Source: Psychrobacillus sp. BL-248-WT-3 (GTDB lineage: Bacteria > Bacillota > Bacilli > Bacillales_A > Planococcaceae). Taken from it: 64,000 bases of DNA. The notes under the pieces were generated by a model. That model was not told the DNA's origin and ran no database searches. It worked only from the letters and a program-made list of their open reading frames with translations. The stretch is from positions 19,047 to 83,046 of the forward strand of contig NZ_JABAFC010000012.1 of assembly GCF_012843435.1 (NCBI RefSeq). The letters run 5' to 3'. The position numbers and the translations under genes are program-made. Positions 37,869-47,697 of this stretch are shown here, piece after piece; the stretch's first letter is position 1, and the number at the start of each line of letters is the position of its first letter.

Positions 37869-38290
37869 TATTCATCTCCTCCTATCATTTGAATAATTGT
37901 CATTGTAACACCCACAACTACTAAATATACTCCGGTGTCAAAAAACATCGCAGTATGGATGGATGTTTTCCCTAGTAAGGGAAGATTAAAATAGTCATAC
38001 ACGTGGGTGAAGAAAGGTACGTTAAAAAAGATAGATCCTGCAGCAGTTGCTAAGGCAATAATAAGTCCTATTGCAGTTACCATCACATAGTTTAAAGGCA
38101 GCATATCCTGTACTGTTTTTAAGTCGAATGCCAGTAAAAGAAGCACAATTGCACTGGACATTAGCAAGCCCCCGACAAATCCTCCTCCAGGTGTATAGTG
38201 ACCAGCAAAGAAGATATGGATGGAGAAAAGAAAGATGATAAAAAAGACTACTTTCGTCGTTGTCTGGATGATTAAATCATTTGTTTTCAA
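37868..38290 (-). CDS. mrpB: MrpB, Na+/H+ antiporter subunit
   Basis: 140-residue MrpB with four membrane segments. Family blocks are GHYTPGGGFVGGLLMSSA near residue 30 and the C-terminal LGKTSIHTAMFFDTGVYLVVVG. The start is TTG 38290 behind AAGGAG; it overlaps the mrpA stop by 14 bases. Confidence 0.95.
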   Translation of the reverse strand: MKTNDLIIQTTTKVVFFIIFLFSIHIFFAGHYTPGGGFVGGLLMSSAIVLLLLAFDLKTVQDMLPLNYVMVTAIGLIIALATAAGSIFFNVPFFTHVYDYFNLPLLGKTSIHTAMFFDTGVYLVVVGVTMTIIQMIGGDE

Positions 38291-40709
38291 CTTTATTTTC
38301 TCCTTTCTTTTTTGCCAATCTTAGTGTGATCATGCCTATTATTCCTAGAGAAGCTATAGTAAGAACACCAATTTCAAACAATGTATCAAAACCACGATAG
38401 TCTACTAAAATTACGTTTACTATATTCCCGCCCCCTGCTTCGCTATAGACGGTTTTTTTATAGTACTCCGATATAGAAGGAACGAGTTTTTGAGAGTGTG
38501 CAGAAATAGCTATTAAGGAAACCATTACTCCAACACCTAGGGCTATGAGAAAGTTAGTTAAACGGAATTTACGATCTTCCTTCCCTTTTTCGTGCTTGTT
38601 TAATTTAGGTAGGTGGTAGAACGCTCCAAGGAATAATGCCACTGAAACTGTTTCAATTACTAGCTGAGTAAGCGCCAGGTCAGGTGCCTTGAAAATGATG
38701 AAAAACAATGCAACTGTATATCCTACAGCCCCCAAAGCAATGATTGCAGTGAGTCTAGATTTAGTAATTAATATTGTAAGTGTTCCAATAATAATTAATA
38801 AAGATAACAGTACTTCAAAAAACTTAATAGGCGCTAAGTTATCAAAGCTAATGACAAAGGCTTCCTTTATCCACAAAGTGCTTGCAAGTAAAATAATAAT
38901 TGCTCCAAAAATGTAAATTAAGTAGGAGCGGATGGAACCTTTCATGTATAAAGAGGACACCTGTTTGGCGCCACTCTCTGAAAGCATCATTAACCAATCA
39001 TAAATGCCGTTCAATGTAACCTTGGCTGGCATCTTCGAGTAGGCAACACTCCATTTAGGTAGTGTTTTGTATAAAAGATAGCCGACAAGGAATATTCCTA
39101 GTGTCATATATAGCGCGGGCGAATCAAATCCATGCCAAGCCTTTATTTTGAATCCTACGTCAGAAGGTAGAGCATATACGCTCGGTTGAATGGCTGCTAC
39201 TGCAGGCTTAATAAATGTATTTCCAACGAAATTTGGAATAAAAAATATCACGATTACAAGTGTTGCTAATATTCCAGGGGAAATAAGCATTCCGATAGGA
39301 GCCTCATGCGCTTTTTTCGGCAGTAACTCAGGTGTATGCTTTCCGCGGAACGTGTGTAGTACAAAGTACAAGCTGTAAACGAATGTAAAGACACTCGCAA
39401 CCCAGGCAACGATTGGAATCAATATCCACCAAGTATCCATTGAATATAGACCAACATGCTGGAGTGACAGGGTAGCATCTAAAAACATTTCCTTACTCAA
39501 AAATCCATTGAATAGGGGAATTCCTGCCATAGAAAGACTACCAATCATTGCAATCGTAAAGCTAATTGGCATCAGGCTCATTAGCCCTCCAAGCTTACGA
39601 ATATCACGTGTGCCGGTTTCATGATCTACAATTCCAGCAATCATAAAGAGACTTCCTTTAAAGGTTGCATGATTTAGAAGGTGGAAAATAGCAGCAAATG
39701 TAGCAAATGTGTATGTCGTTACTAAATCACCTGTAACGTGATACGCAATAGAGCCAATTCCTAGTAACGACATGATTAAACCAAGCTGACTTACTGTAGA
39801 AAAAGCCAAAATTGCTTTTAAATCAGTCTGTTTAACTGCAAAGAATGATCCCCAGAATAGTGTGAGGATACCGACACCAGTGACTAACCAAACCCAAACC
39901 TCAGAAAGTGCGAAAATAGGAGTAAGTCGTGCAACTAAATATAATCCTGCTTTAACCATAGTTGCTGAATGTAGATAGGCACTGACGGGTGTTGGTGCTT
40001 CCATAGCATCTGGAAGCCAAACATAAAAAGGGAATTGAGCAGATTTTGTAAATGCGCCAAGTAATATTAGGACTAACGCCCAGACGAATAGATCATGCTC
40101 GGCAATAGTAGCTGCTTGTGAGATGAGTTCCCTAATAGAGAAAGTTTCTCCCATAATGCCTAGCAGTAAGAAGCCACCTAGCATCATCAATCCACCAAAT
40201 ACAGTAATCATCATAGATTTCAATGCACCAAAGCGAGAACGATCGCGAGTATACCAGTAGCCAATGAGTAAGAATGATGAAATTGAAGTTAGCTCCCAGA
40301 AAAAATAGAGCCCAATTAAGTGGTCAGATTGGACAACGCCAAGCATCGCCGTCATAAACATTAATAAGTATACGTAAAAATTTCCTAGATTCTCTTTATC
40401 CTTATCTAAATAAAAGATAGAGTAGAGAACTACGAGGGATCCTATCCCAGTTATTAATAAAGAAAATAGTAAGCTAAGGCCATCTATGTACGAGACTAAT
40501 GAAATATCGAGTGATGGAATCCAAGGCATTTCTTCTGAAAAAGTTTTTCCATCCATTACTGAAGGGATATACAATGCATATAAAACTACTAAAATTAAAG
40601 GTGCGATTAGTACAAACCATCCAGTATGGATTCTTTTTGCTTTTTTATACAATAAAGGGATAAAAATAGCCAAAATAATAGGCAAGAATATTGCAAAAAT
40701 CATGGACAT
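38277..40709 (-). CDS. mrpA: MrpA, Na+/H+ antiporter large subunit
   Basis: 810-residue MrpA, homologous to NuoL with a C-terminal NuoJ-like part. About 20 membrane segments. The core LIGLYFFWELTSISSFLLIGYW (Glu, about residues 130-150) and KSAQFPFYVWLPDAMEAPTP (Lys, about 223-242) carry the ion-path residues. The ATG at 40709 (MSMIFAIFLP) has AAGGAGG 6 bases upstream; the open frame to 40811 adds an unlikely polar leader. It heads the complete mrpABCDEFG operon, which supports growth in Na+ and alkaline conditions. Confidence 0.95.
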   Translation of the reverse strand: MSMIFAIFLPIILAIFIPLLYKKAKRIHTGWFVLIAPLILVVLYALYIPSVMDGKTFSEEMPWIPSLDISLVSYIDGLSLLFSLLITGIGSLVVLYSIFYLDKDKENLGNFYVYLLMFMTAMLGVVQSDHLIGLYFFWELTSISSFLLIGYWYTRDRSRFGALKSMMITVFGGLMMLGGFLLLGIMGETFSIRELISQAATIAEHDLFVWALVLILLGAFTKSAQFPFYVWLPDAMEAPTPVSAYLHSATMVKAGLYLVARLTPIFALSEVWVWLVTGVGILTLFWGSFFAVKQTDLKAILAFSTVSQLGLIMSLLGIGSIAYHVTGDLVTTYTFATFAAIFHLLNHATFKGSLFMIAGIVDHETGTRDIRKLGGLMSLMPISFTIAMIGSLSMAGIPLFNGFLSKEMFLDATLSLQHVGLYSMDTWWILIPIVAWVASVFTFVYSLYFVLHTFRGKHTPELLPKKAHEAPIGMLISPGILATLVIVIFFIPNFVGNTFIKPAVAAIQPSVYALPSDVGFKIKAWHGFDSPALYMTLGIFLVGYLLYKTLPKWSVAYSKMPAKVTLNGIYDWLMMLSESGAKQVSSLYMKGSIRSYLIYIFGAIIILLASTLWIKEAFVISFDNLAPIKFFEVLLSLLIIIGTLTILITKSRLTAIIALGAVGYTVALFFIIFKAPDLALTQLVIETVSVALFLGAFYHLPKLNKHEKGKEDRKFRLTNFLIALGVGVMVSLIAISAHSQKLVPSISEYYKKTVYSEAGGGNIVNVILVDYRGFDTLFEIGVLTIASLGIIGMITLRLAKKKGENKVENK

Positions 40710-40751
40710 GAGAATCCTCCTTCCAACAATATATTTATGTATATGAATAAA

Positions 40752-40780
40752 ATTATACTCCAAATATGATGTGTTTGCAT
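40752..40780 (-). promoter_or_regulatory. Weak candidate promoter of the mrp operon
   Basis: On the minus strand TATAAT lies at 40757-40752, with TGCAAA about 17 bases upstream as a poor -35. The 303-base gap 40710-41013 contains nothing else that I can name. Confidence 0.3.
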
Positions 40781-41013
40781 GGCTTATTACTTCCTTCCTA
40801 TATATAAGCAACCATATTTTATAAGCGTAAATAATGTGAGATAACTAAAATGGAAGAGGGGAGAAAAAATGAGATTCTTTTAGTAAATATTTGTTGTTTC
40901 TCGTCTCGATTGCTCGTGTTTTTTATGGAAATTTAGATAGGCTCTTGCGAAAGGGGAATCCCATCCGATATCATACTAAGTATCAGAATTTCCTATAGAT
41001 TAGAGGAGCAACA

Positions 41014-41574
41014 ATGAAAAACCCTTATGTGTTTGGCTTTCTTCCGTTAATTACAATCATTTTGTTTAGTTTAACCTTTTCTACCTACACTATGTTTAAA
41101 GCAATTGAATTGTTTAAGGTTATTGGTGTGTACAGTGGAATGAAAGAGTTTCTTACTGATTTTGAGATAAAACTGTTCGTTCTAATTGTATTTGCTCTTA
41201 TTTATTTCATGCTTTTTTCTGCCTTAAAATTAATTGCAGAGACTATTCATGAGATCGGAATGTTATTCTTTTCAAAGGATTATGAGGGGAAAACGATGGC
41301 ACAGGCCCGAGGTGGCTATGTCATTTTTCTAGGTGGAGCAATTATTTCAGCTGTCGGATTTCAATCCATACAAATTCTTATGCTTGTCTTTTTAGTTACA
41401 GCTTTCATCTATTTTATTTATGTTGTATTTAAGCTAAGCAACTCGATGACACTCATTGGAACGTTGGGACTAGTTATGTTTGAAATAATTGTGTGGAGTT
41501 TGTTCCTTGCGTTAGTTATTTATGTAATTATTAAACTTTATAATGGAATTATTGCAAGTCTGCCATTTTTATAA
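41014..41574 (+). CDS. YufK-like membrane protein (DUF5366)
   Basis: 186 residues with five membrane segments (about 7-27, 50-72, 99-117, 121-140, 146-172). It resembles B. subtilis YufK in length and topology and lies next to mrp as that gene does; the assignment is from context and is moderate. ATG 41014 has TAGAGGAG upstream. Function is unknown. Confidence 0.6.
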   Translation: MKNPYVFGFLPLITIILFSLTFSTYTMFKAIELFKVIGVYSGMKEFLTDFEIKLFVLIVFALIYFMLFSALKLIAETIHEIGMLFFSKDYEGKTMAQARGGYVIFLGGAIISAVGFQSIQILMLVFLVTAFIYFIYVVFKLSNSMTLIGTLGLVMFEIIVWSLFLALVIYVIIKLYNGIIASLPFL

Positions 41575-41653
41575 TCGACAAATATTGCCTAGGAAATATT
41601 GAATGATGTGTCCATGTAATCTTTAAATAGATGTATCGCGAGGAGGCAAGGGG

Positions 41654-42241
41654 TTGGATACTGTATTTGATAAGATGAATATGCAAACAAAGAAAAAAAT
41701 ACAACAATCGTTCCTTTCCCTATTAAAGGGAAAAGAATTTACAAAGATATCGATAAAAGATATAACAGATAGTGCTTGTATAAACAGAGGAACTTTTTAT
41801 TTACATTATCTTGATAAATACGACTTGCTCGAAAAAGTAGAAGAAGAGCTTTTGGAAGGGCTCCGATTACATATAGCATCTATAGATTCCAAGTATAAAG
41901 TGGAAATGGTGAAACAATTACAAGTTGCAGGCTTTTCCATGGAAGTATTCCGATATATCGAAATGCATGTGGACCAATTTATCGTTTTATTGTCCAAAAA
42001 CAATACGTCTGGCTTTCATTTAAGACTAAAAAAATTCTTTGTAGAGCAATTCGAGGAAAATTATCAAACAACGGAAATGTCATCTATCGATCCAACCATT
42101 CCAACAGATTATTTGTCTGCATTTGCAGCTTCGGCCATATTAGGTCTCATAGAGCAATGGTTATCTCATACACATCGGGAAACACCAGAAGAGGTAGCTG
42201 TTTTATACTTGAAAATATTGAACTTCATAAAAAGTGTATAA
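41654..42241 (+). CDS. TetR family transcriptional regulator
   Basis: 195 residues. The N-terminal HTH (about 10-60) shows KGKEFTKISIKDITDSACINRGTFYLHY, typical of the TetR group with a C-terminal TetR_C domain found in Bacillales (DhaS-like). It binds an unknown ligand. TTG start at 41654 has AGGAGG upstream. No obvious target gene is coupled; the divergent or adjacent pbp gene is convergent. Confidence 0.87.
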   Translation: MDTVFDKMNMQTKKKIQQSFLSLLKGKEFTKISIKDITDSACINRGTFYLHYLDKYDLLEKVEEELLEGLRLHIASIDSKYKVEMVKQLQVAGFSMEVFRYIEMHVDQFIVLLSKNNTSGFHLRLKKFFVEQFEENYQTTEMSSIDPTIPTDYLSAFAASAILGLIEQWLSHTHRETPEEVAVLYLKILNFIKSV

Positions 42242-42245
42242 AAAA

Positions 42246-42282
42246 AAGAGAAGCTCAACATTGGCTTCTCAATTTTTTTTAT
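42246..42282. terminator. Bidirectional terminator
   Basis: GAGAAGC pairs with GCTTCTC around a 9-base loop, with A and T runs on both sides, between the convergent TetR and PBP genes. Confidence 0.75.
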
Positions 42283-44134
42283 CCATAATTCGATTAAAAA
42301 TTCGATGGTGTATTTTGTTGGACTCTATGCTTTTCATATTTTTAGGTAAATCATAACCAATCCATACTGCTGAAGTATATGTATCGGTTAGGCCAGCTAG
42401 CCAGTAATCATAATACTCATTTGTGGTCCCTGTTTTAGCACCGACATAGGAAGAATTGACAGAAATTCCTTTTCCAGTTCCGTTTGTTACTACCTGCGCA
42501 AGCAGGCCCCTCATTGTTTGAGCTGTTTTATAAGACCATACTTCTTGGAAATCATCCTCCCAAGCATATAAAACAGTTCCTTCTTTATCTACGACCTTCT
42601 GAATTGCACGTGCAGGCTTATAGGTCCCATTGATAAAGCTAGTATAGGCATCTGCCATTTCTAACACAGTGACCCCTTTTGTTAATCCACCTAGCGCAGC
42701 AGAATACGTGTGATCTTTTTCCTCTATATTTTCAAACTGAAAAGGAGAGATTCTCGCAAAAGCATTTTCAATGCCGACTGTATCTAATAATCTAACAGCT
42801 GGTGTATTGTGACTTAAACGAAATGCCTCTTGAATGGTTACATAATCATATACTGCACCACCATAATTTTGCGGGCAATAAGAGCCTATGCACAGTTTTC
42901 CGGCGTTTATAGAGCTATTGGGAGTATACGTAGTTGTTTCAAACAATGGTGCGTATACTAGTAGCGGCTTAAAGGCAGAGCCGGGCTGACGAATTGCCTG
43001 ATAGGCTCTATGGAAGTCTAGTTTCTTGTAATCCTTCCCACCATAAATACTTACTATCTCCCTTGTATCATTGTTAATAACTACAGAAGCAGCTTGTAGA
43101 TTCGACTTTTTACTTAATAGACTATTAATATACCGCTCATCATCTTCTTGCTTCAGAGGATCCAGTGCAGTATGCACGGTTATTCCATTGGAAATAACCT
43201 CATCAACACGAGTCTTTAGCTCATGTTCAATAAATTGCCTTTGCTGTTCATTTTGAGCATTTGCTATTTTGTCCTTAAAGCCTTCTTTATGAGCAATAAG
43301 GCTTTCTAATTCATGTAACACAAACGTGCTATATGCAGGATATAATTGCTTTTTCGTTTTCGTCACTAATTTAATTGGTGCTTGTTTTATTTCATTTGCT
43401 CGTTCGACAGTAAGTCTACCGTTTTTAACGAGGACATCAATTAGAAGCTCCTGGCGATTTTTTGTTGCTTCAAAATTGGTGAGCGGATTATAAATGGTTG
43501 GATTATTTGGTATTGCACTTATAAAAGCTAGTTCTGCCTCACTCAATTGATCGATTGAGCGTCCAAAATAGAATGTGGAGGCTGCTCCTATTCCATATAC
43601 TTGATTGCTGAAATAAATTTCGTTTAAATAATTTGTAAAAATATCCTCTTTGCTCGTTTGTTTTTCCATTTCATGCGCATATAGTAACTCCGTTAGCTTT
43701 CTTTCATACGTTTTCTCAGTAGACAAATAGCGGAGGCGGACAAGCTGTTGAGTAATAGTACTTCCTCCTTGTTCCATTTGCTGGGCAGATGCATTTGCAA
43801 AGACAGCCCTAAAAATAGCGGTGAAATTGAAGCCGATATGCTGATAAAATTCTTCATCTTCACTTTGAAGAAAGAGTTCCTGAGCAAATAAGGGAATCTC
43901 TTCTAAAGAAAGAGGCTCTCTCCATTCGATATAATCCTCTGAGAATAGTTTTCCTTTGTTATCTAAGAGCACTACAGGGGAGGTTATGGTAGGATTTGAT
44001 AGTTGAATGGAACGTTCTAAATCCGAATTAAAGGAGGCTGCAGATAGCACCTCTGTATGGATAAAGGAATATAAAATCCACAGTATGGGAAAACATAACA
44101 AGATGACTAAAAATCCTATACCTTGTCGCATCAT
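42269..44134 (-). CDS. Class A penicillin-binding protein
   Basis: 621-residue bifunctional peptidoglycan synthase (PbpD/PbpG-like). N-terminal membrane anchor (about 6-25), GT51 transglycosylase domain with SEDEEFYQHIGF (catalytic Glu) and GGSTITQQLVR (about 120-130), then the transpeptidase domain with PGSAFKPLLVY (SxxK serine), SHNTPA (SxN) and KTGTTNEYYDYW. It polymerises and cross-links glycan strands outside the membrane. The length fits the smaller class A group without extra C-terminal domains. Confidence 0.93.
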   Translation of the reverse strand: MMRQGIGFLVILLCFPILWILYSFIHTEVLSAASFNSDLERSIQLSNPTITSPVVLLDNKGKLFSEDYIEWREPLSLEEIPLFAQELFLQSEDEEFYQHIGFNFTAIFRAVFANASAQQMEQGGSTITQQLVRLRYLSTEKTYERKLTELLYAHEMEKQTSKEDIFTNYLNEIYFSNQVYGIGAASTFYFGRSIDQLSEAELAFISAIPNNPTIYNPLTNFEATKNRQELLIDVLVKNGRLTVERANEIKQAPIKLVTKTKKQLYPAYSTFVLHELESLIAHKEGFKDKIANAQNEQQRQFIEHELKTRVDEVISNGITVHTALDPLKQEDDERYINSLLSKKSNLQAASVVINNDTREIVSIYGGKDYKKLDFHRAYQAIRQPGSAFKPLLVYAPLFETTTYTPNSSINAGKLCIGSYCPQNYGGAVYDYVTIQEAFRLSHNTPAVRLLDTVGIENAFARISPFQFENIEEKDHTYSAALGGLTKGVTVLEMADAYTSFINGTYKPARAIQKVVDKEGTVLYAWEDDFQEVWSYKTAQTMRGLLAQVVTNGTGKGISVNSSYVGAKTGTTNEYYDYWLAGLTDTYTSAVWIGYDLPKNMKSIESNKIHHRIFNRIMDKKN

Positions 44135-44387
44135 TTTACACTCCAGTTCTTGTAATCTATTTAAAGAATAGCATATTCCATGCTTATTCTATCGACCAAA
44201 TAATATGAGGTGTGAAGTGTAAAATTGGGTCTATGTAAAAGAAAAGGTTGATTATTCGTAAATGCACTGCGCAGACAACACTATTACGGATTATACTACT
44301 GCTTCTTGAAATGGATATTTATGTTAAAATTTATGAGGAAGAATCGTAAAAAAATTTAAAAGGTACAGTTAGAGGAGCCAGTAAAAT

Positions 44388-45206
44388 ATGAAGCCATTAC
44401 AAGGAAAAATTGCTGTTGTTACAGGAGCATCCCGTGGTGCGGGTCGGGGAATTGCTTATCAACTAGGCAGTGCAGGTGCAACAGTATACGTAACAGGGCG
44501 TAGTGTAAAGGGGAGTACAACCGATAACCGTCCGGAAACCATTGAGGAAACTGCCGATGGTGTCACTTTAAGAGGGGGTAAAGGTATTGCGATACAATGT
44601 GACCATACACGTAGTAGTGACGTAAGAAAGCTGTTTGAGAGAATTGGAAGGGAACAGGGTCGGATTGATATTTTAGTTAATAGTGTATTTGGCGGATCCG
44701 AAAGATCGCTACCATCAGGGGATGGACGGCATTTTTGGGAACGCCCATTGGAACATTGGGAGGCTATGATGGTTGCTGGGCCACAAGCCTATTTACTAAC
44801 TACTCGATACGCTGTGCCTTTAATGACAAAGCACCAAAAAGGATTAATTGTAAATCTCACATTTTTTATAAAAGACCAAATCTCTAGTAATTTATATTAC
44901 GACTTAGCTATGAATGCTATTAATCGAATGACACGAGGAATGGCAAAGGAATTACAAGAATACAATGTTTCAGCCATTGCTGTTTGCCCAGGTTGGATGA
45001 GGACGGAAAGAGTGATAGATTCAGGTTTTGGACCCAAGGATGGAGCTAAAGAAACAACAGCATATGTAGGTCGTGCTGTTTTGGCTCTAGCAACAGACAC
45101 CACAGTATCTAAGTTTTCTGGAGAAACGCTAATGGTGGCAGAACTAGCAAAAAAATATGGATTTACTGATGTCGATGGAACTCAACCTTTGCCGTTTGAA
45201 GGATAA
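44388..45206 (+). CDS. SDR oxidoreductase with altered catalytic lysine
   Basis: 272-residue short-chain dehydrogenase/reductase related to the DHRS1 group. The NAD(P)-binding motif TGASRGAGRG (residues 12-21) and DILVNSVFGG are present. At the active site the family pattern Y-x-x-x-K reads Y-D-L-A-M (Y171, M175). The codon is ATG at 44910-44912, one base from AAG. Without the lysine normal catalysis is doubtful. The C-terminal part (VCPGWMRTERV) is otherwise conserved. ATG 44388 has AGAGGAG upstream. Confidence 0.85.
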   Translation: MKPLQGKIAVVTGASRGAGRGIAYQLGSAGATVYVTGRSVKGSTTDNRPETIEETADGVTLRGGKGIAIQCDHTRSSDVRKLFERIGREQGRIDILVNSVFGGSERSLPSGDGRHFWERPLEHWEAMMVAGPQAYLLTTRYAVPLMTKHQKGLIVNLTFFIKDQISSNLYYDLAMNAINRMTRGMAKELQEYNVSAIAVCPGWMRTERVIDSGFGPKDGAKETTAYVGRAVLALATDTTVSKFSGETLMVAELAKKYGFTDVDGTQPLPFEG

Positions 45207-45226
45207 TCAGGATCACTATATAAAAC

Positions 45227-45262
45227 AAAAAGGCTTCCGACCATTTAGCGTCGAAAGCCTTA
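45227..45262 (+). terminator. Terminator of the SDR gene
   Basis: AAAGGCTTcCGAC pairs with GTCGaAAGCCTT. It can also serve the convergent MFS gene. Confidence 0.7.
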
Positions 45263-45265
45263 CAC

Positions 45266-46501
45266 TTATTGTGTATTAGCGTGTAGTTCTTCCTCATGAA
45301 GCACTTCTTCAAAGTCTTGGACGGGTTTCTTACCGGCGAAATAGAGTATGAAGAAAGCTATCAGGAATAGGGCACCCGTAACGAAGAAAACAGAGGATAT
45401 ACCGATAAACCCACTAATAAATCCACCAAACATCGGACCTATAATATTACCTAAGAAGCGGAAGCTTGTGTTGTATCCCATAAGCTCTCCTTGAACTTCG
45501 ATTGGTGCTTCTCGTCGAATCAAGGCAGTAGTCACTGGTATTAGACCACCTGAAGCAATCCCAAATAGGAAGCGTAGAGCCATCAGTTGCCACAGCTCGG
45601 TAACAAAGGCTTGCGGAACGATGAACACAAAAGCAATAAGTAGTAGCATAGATAGAACCTTTTCATAGCCAATCGAGTCTCCAAGCTTGCCCCATGTTCT
45701 GGCGAAAAGAAGACTACCTACACCAGTAGCACTAAAGGTTATGCCGGCTAAAAGAGCAACTTCACTGGAGTCAGTTAAATGGGAGACATATAAGGAGAGA
45801 AGAGGCTGAATACTAAAAAGTCCTATTTGTATTAAAGACGTAATCATTAGGACATTAAGTATTAGACGATGATGAAAAATACCAGAAACGACCGTCTTTC
45901 TAGAATATTCATGCTCATCCTTCGCTTTAACCCGACGTTGTTCTCTAATCCCTATAATAACTAGGAGTGCAGCTATAGATACTGCTGTAGCTGTAATAAT
46001 AAATGTGTATTGAAAACCAAACGTATCAGCCATAAACCCGCCTATGACAGGCCCGAATAATGTACCAGATACGCTACCCATTTGTAACGTGCCCATGGTC
46101 TTGCCTGCAACATCCCTTGCTGTCTGAGAGCTGATAAATGCCAGTGAAGTTGGGATAAAACCAGTTACAACACCCATAAACAATCGAAGAACAAAGAATG
46201 CTTCTACCGAATTTATGAATCCCATTAAAAGTACGCTGAGCGCAATTCCGAATCCATTTATGATTAAAATTGGCTTATAACCATATTTGTCAGCTATTCT
46301 CCCCCATATAGGAGACATAATAAGTGCAGAAACAAAGGTAGCTCCAAATACTAGACCAGACCATTTTTGCACGTAGGCATCTGTAAAATCACCCATCGTA
46401 TTAATATATAGGGAAAGGAAAGGCATGATCATCGTCATGGTGCTAGATACTAAGAAAATGGAGAACCACATAATAATAAAGTTACGTTTTTGTACGCTCA
46501 T
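45266..46501 (-). CDS. MFS multidrug-type efflux transporter
   Basis: 411-residue major facilitator with 12 membrane segments in two halves. Motif A reads GRIADKYGYKPIL near residues 65-77, with a second motif A-like GKLGDSIGYEKVL near 270. It resembles the MdtG/NorA-like drug:H+ antiporter 1 group. The substrate is unknown. ATG 46501 (MSVQKRNF) has AAGAAGGGA upstream. A cytoplasmic His/Glu-rich tail ends the protein. Confidence 0.85.
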   Translation of the reverse strand: MSVQKRNFIIMWFSIFLVSSTMTMIMPFLSLYINTMGDFTDAYVQKWSGLVFGATFVSALIMSPIWGRIADKYGYKPILIINGFGIALSVLLMGFINSVEAFFVLRLFMGVVTGFIPTSLAFISSQTARDVAGKTMGTLQMGSVSGTLFGPVIGGFMADTFGFQYTFIITATAVSIAALLVIIGIREQRRVKAKDEHEYSRKTVVSGIFHHRLILNVLMITSLIQIGLFSIQPLLSLYVSHLTDSSEVALLAGITFSATGVGSLLFARTWGKLGDSIGYEKVLSMLLLIAFVFIVPQAFVTELWQLMALRFLFGIASGGLIPVTTALIRREAPIEVQGELMGYNTSFRFLGNIIGPMFGGFISGFIGISSVFFVTGALFLIAFFILYFAGKKPVQDFEEVLHEEELHANTQ

Positions 46502-46635
46502 TGAAAATCCCTTCTTTCTTTTGACACGTACTCTTATTTAGATTATAAAACATTTCGAGTGACTAAGGAAGTTGAATGTTAAAAGTTTGTCACTGAAAAG
46601 TGTGTTTAATTATGATAAACTGTTTTGGGGTGATT

Positions 46636-47382
46636 ATGTTGAAAAAATTAATTATTTTATGTTTATTTACTATGCTCTTCGTTTCAGCTTGTGGAAGTGA
46701 TTCAGCTGAGACTGAAAAAGACAATAAAAAAGAAACAACAAAAGAAGAATCTGCTGTTACTACTGATACCCAACAAGAGGGCGAATTAATCACATATCCG
46801 CAACTTTCAACAGAAGTGGCGGAAAATGAAGCTTTAGTCCAAATGAACACTTCTTTAGGAGCAATTAAAATTAAATTGTTTCCAGAAGAAGCACCGAAAA
46901 CGGTGGAAAACTTTTTAACTAAAGCAGAAGAAGGCTACTATGAGGGTGTTATCTTTCATCGGGTCATTGAAGACTTTATGATTCAGGGAGGAGACCCTAC
47001 TGGAACTGGAGCAGGTGGAGAGAGTATTTATGGTGAGTCATTTGAGGATGAATTCACGATGAACCTATTCAACTTTAATGGTGCACTTTCCATGGCCAAC
47101 GCGGGACCAAATACAAACGGCAGCCAATTTTTTATCGTACAAGCTTCACCACAAAATGGTATAACAGCTGAACAGCTTATTAAAGGTGGGTGGCCTGAGG
47201 AAGTAGCGAAGGCTTATGAAGAAAAAGGTGGAACACCAAATTTAGATCAAAAGCATACAGTCTTCGGGCAAGTTATTGAGGGCATGGATGTAGTAAATGA
47301 AATAGCTAAAGTGGAAACTGGTGAAAATGATAAGCCGGTAGAGGATATCCTTATTCAGTCCATAGAGGTTATTCAAAAATAA
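46636..47382 (+). CDS. Cyclophilin-type peptidyl-prolyl isomerase lipoprotein
   Basis: 248-residue exported lipoprotein. Signal peptide [19 protein letters not shown] with lipobox VSAC, then a charged Thr/Lys/Glu linker (about 20-50) and a cyclophilin domain with [27 protein letters not shown] and [15 protein letters not shown]. It isomerises proline bonds in proteins folding outside the membrane. The start at ATG 46636 has GGGGTGA upstream; a longer frame from 46600 would spoil the signal peptide. Confidence 0.92.
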   Translation: MLKKLIILCLFTMLFVSACGSDSAETEKDNKKETTKEESAVTTDTQQEGELITYPQLSTEVAENEALVQMNTSLGAIKIKLFPEEAPKTVENFLTKAEEGYYEGVIFHRVIEDFMIQGGDPTGTGAGGESIYGESFEDEFTMNLFNFNGALSMANAGPNTNGSQFFIVQASPQNGITAEQLIKGGWPEEVAKAYEEKGGTPNLDQKHTVFGQVIEGMDVVNEIAKVETGENDKPVEDILIQSIEVIQK

Positions 47383-47400
47383 AGTAGGGAAGTGTTTGCT

Positions 47401-47628
47401 TTGTTAAACTTTCTTTCATTAGGCTTTTTGTATTTATACTTTCCAGAAGATAAAACAGAGTATATACCAGTAGTCTTAGAATTTATCATGGTATTTATCC
47501 TTTGTGTATTATTATTCCGATGGTTTAAAAAGAAATCTGCAAAAGATGCAGCAAAAGCGAAGGAAATCGAAGATCGTGTATTACAGGCAAGAAAAGAAGA
47601 AGCGGAGAAAAACGTGCATTCTGAGTAA
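47401..47628 (+). CDS. Small membrane protein with basic coiled tail
   Basis: About 75 residues: one or two membrane segments (roughly 1-12 and 20-40) and a highly charged C-terminal helix (KKSAKDAAKAKEIEDRVLQARK). TTG 47401 is about 9 bases after TAGGGA; GTG 47392 lies next to that site and is less likely. It follows the cyclophilin gene by 18 bases and is probably co-transcribed. Function is unknown. Confidence 0.6.
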   Translation: MLNFLSLGFLYLYFPEDKTEYIPVVLEFIMVFILCVLLFRWFKKKSAKDAAKAKEIEDRVLQARKEEAEKNVHSE

Positions 47629-47633
47629 CGTCT

Positions 47634-47685
47634 TATTATAGCGAGTGAGTGGGCGATTAATCGTTTACTTACTCGCTATTTTTAT
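47634..47685 (+). terminator. Terminator behind the small membrane protein gene
   Basis: ATAGCGAGTgAGTgGGCGATT pairs with AATCGtttACTtACTCGCTAT, followed by TTTTTAT. Confidence 0.8.
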
Positions 47686-47697
47686 AATCCCACGAAA

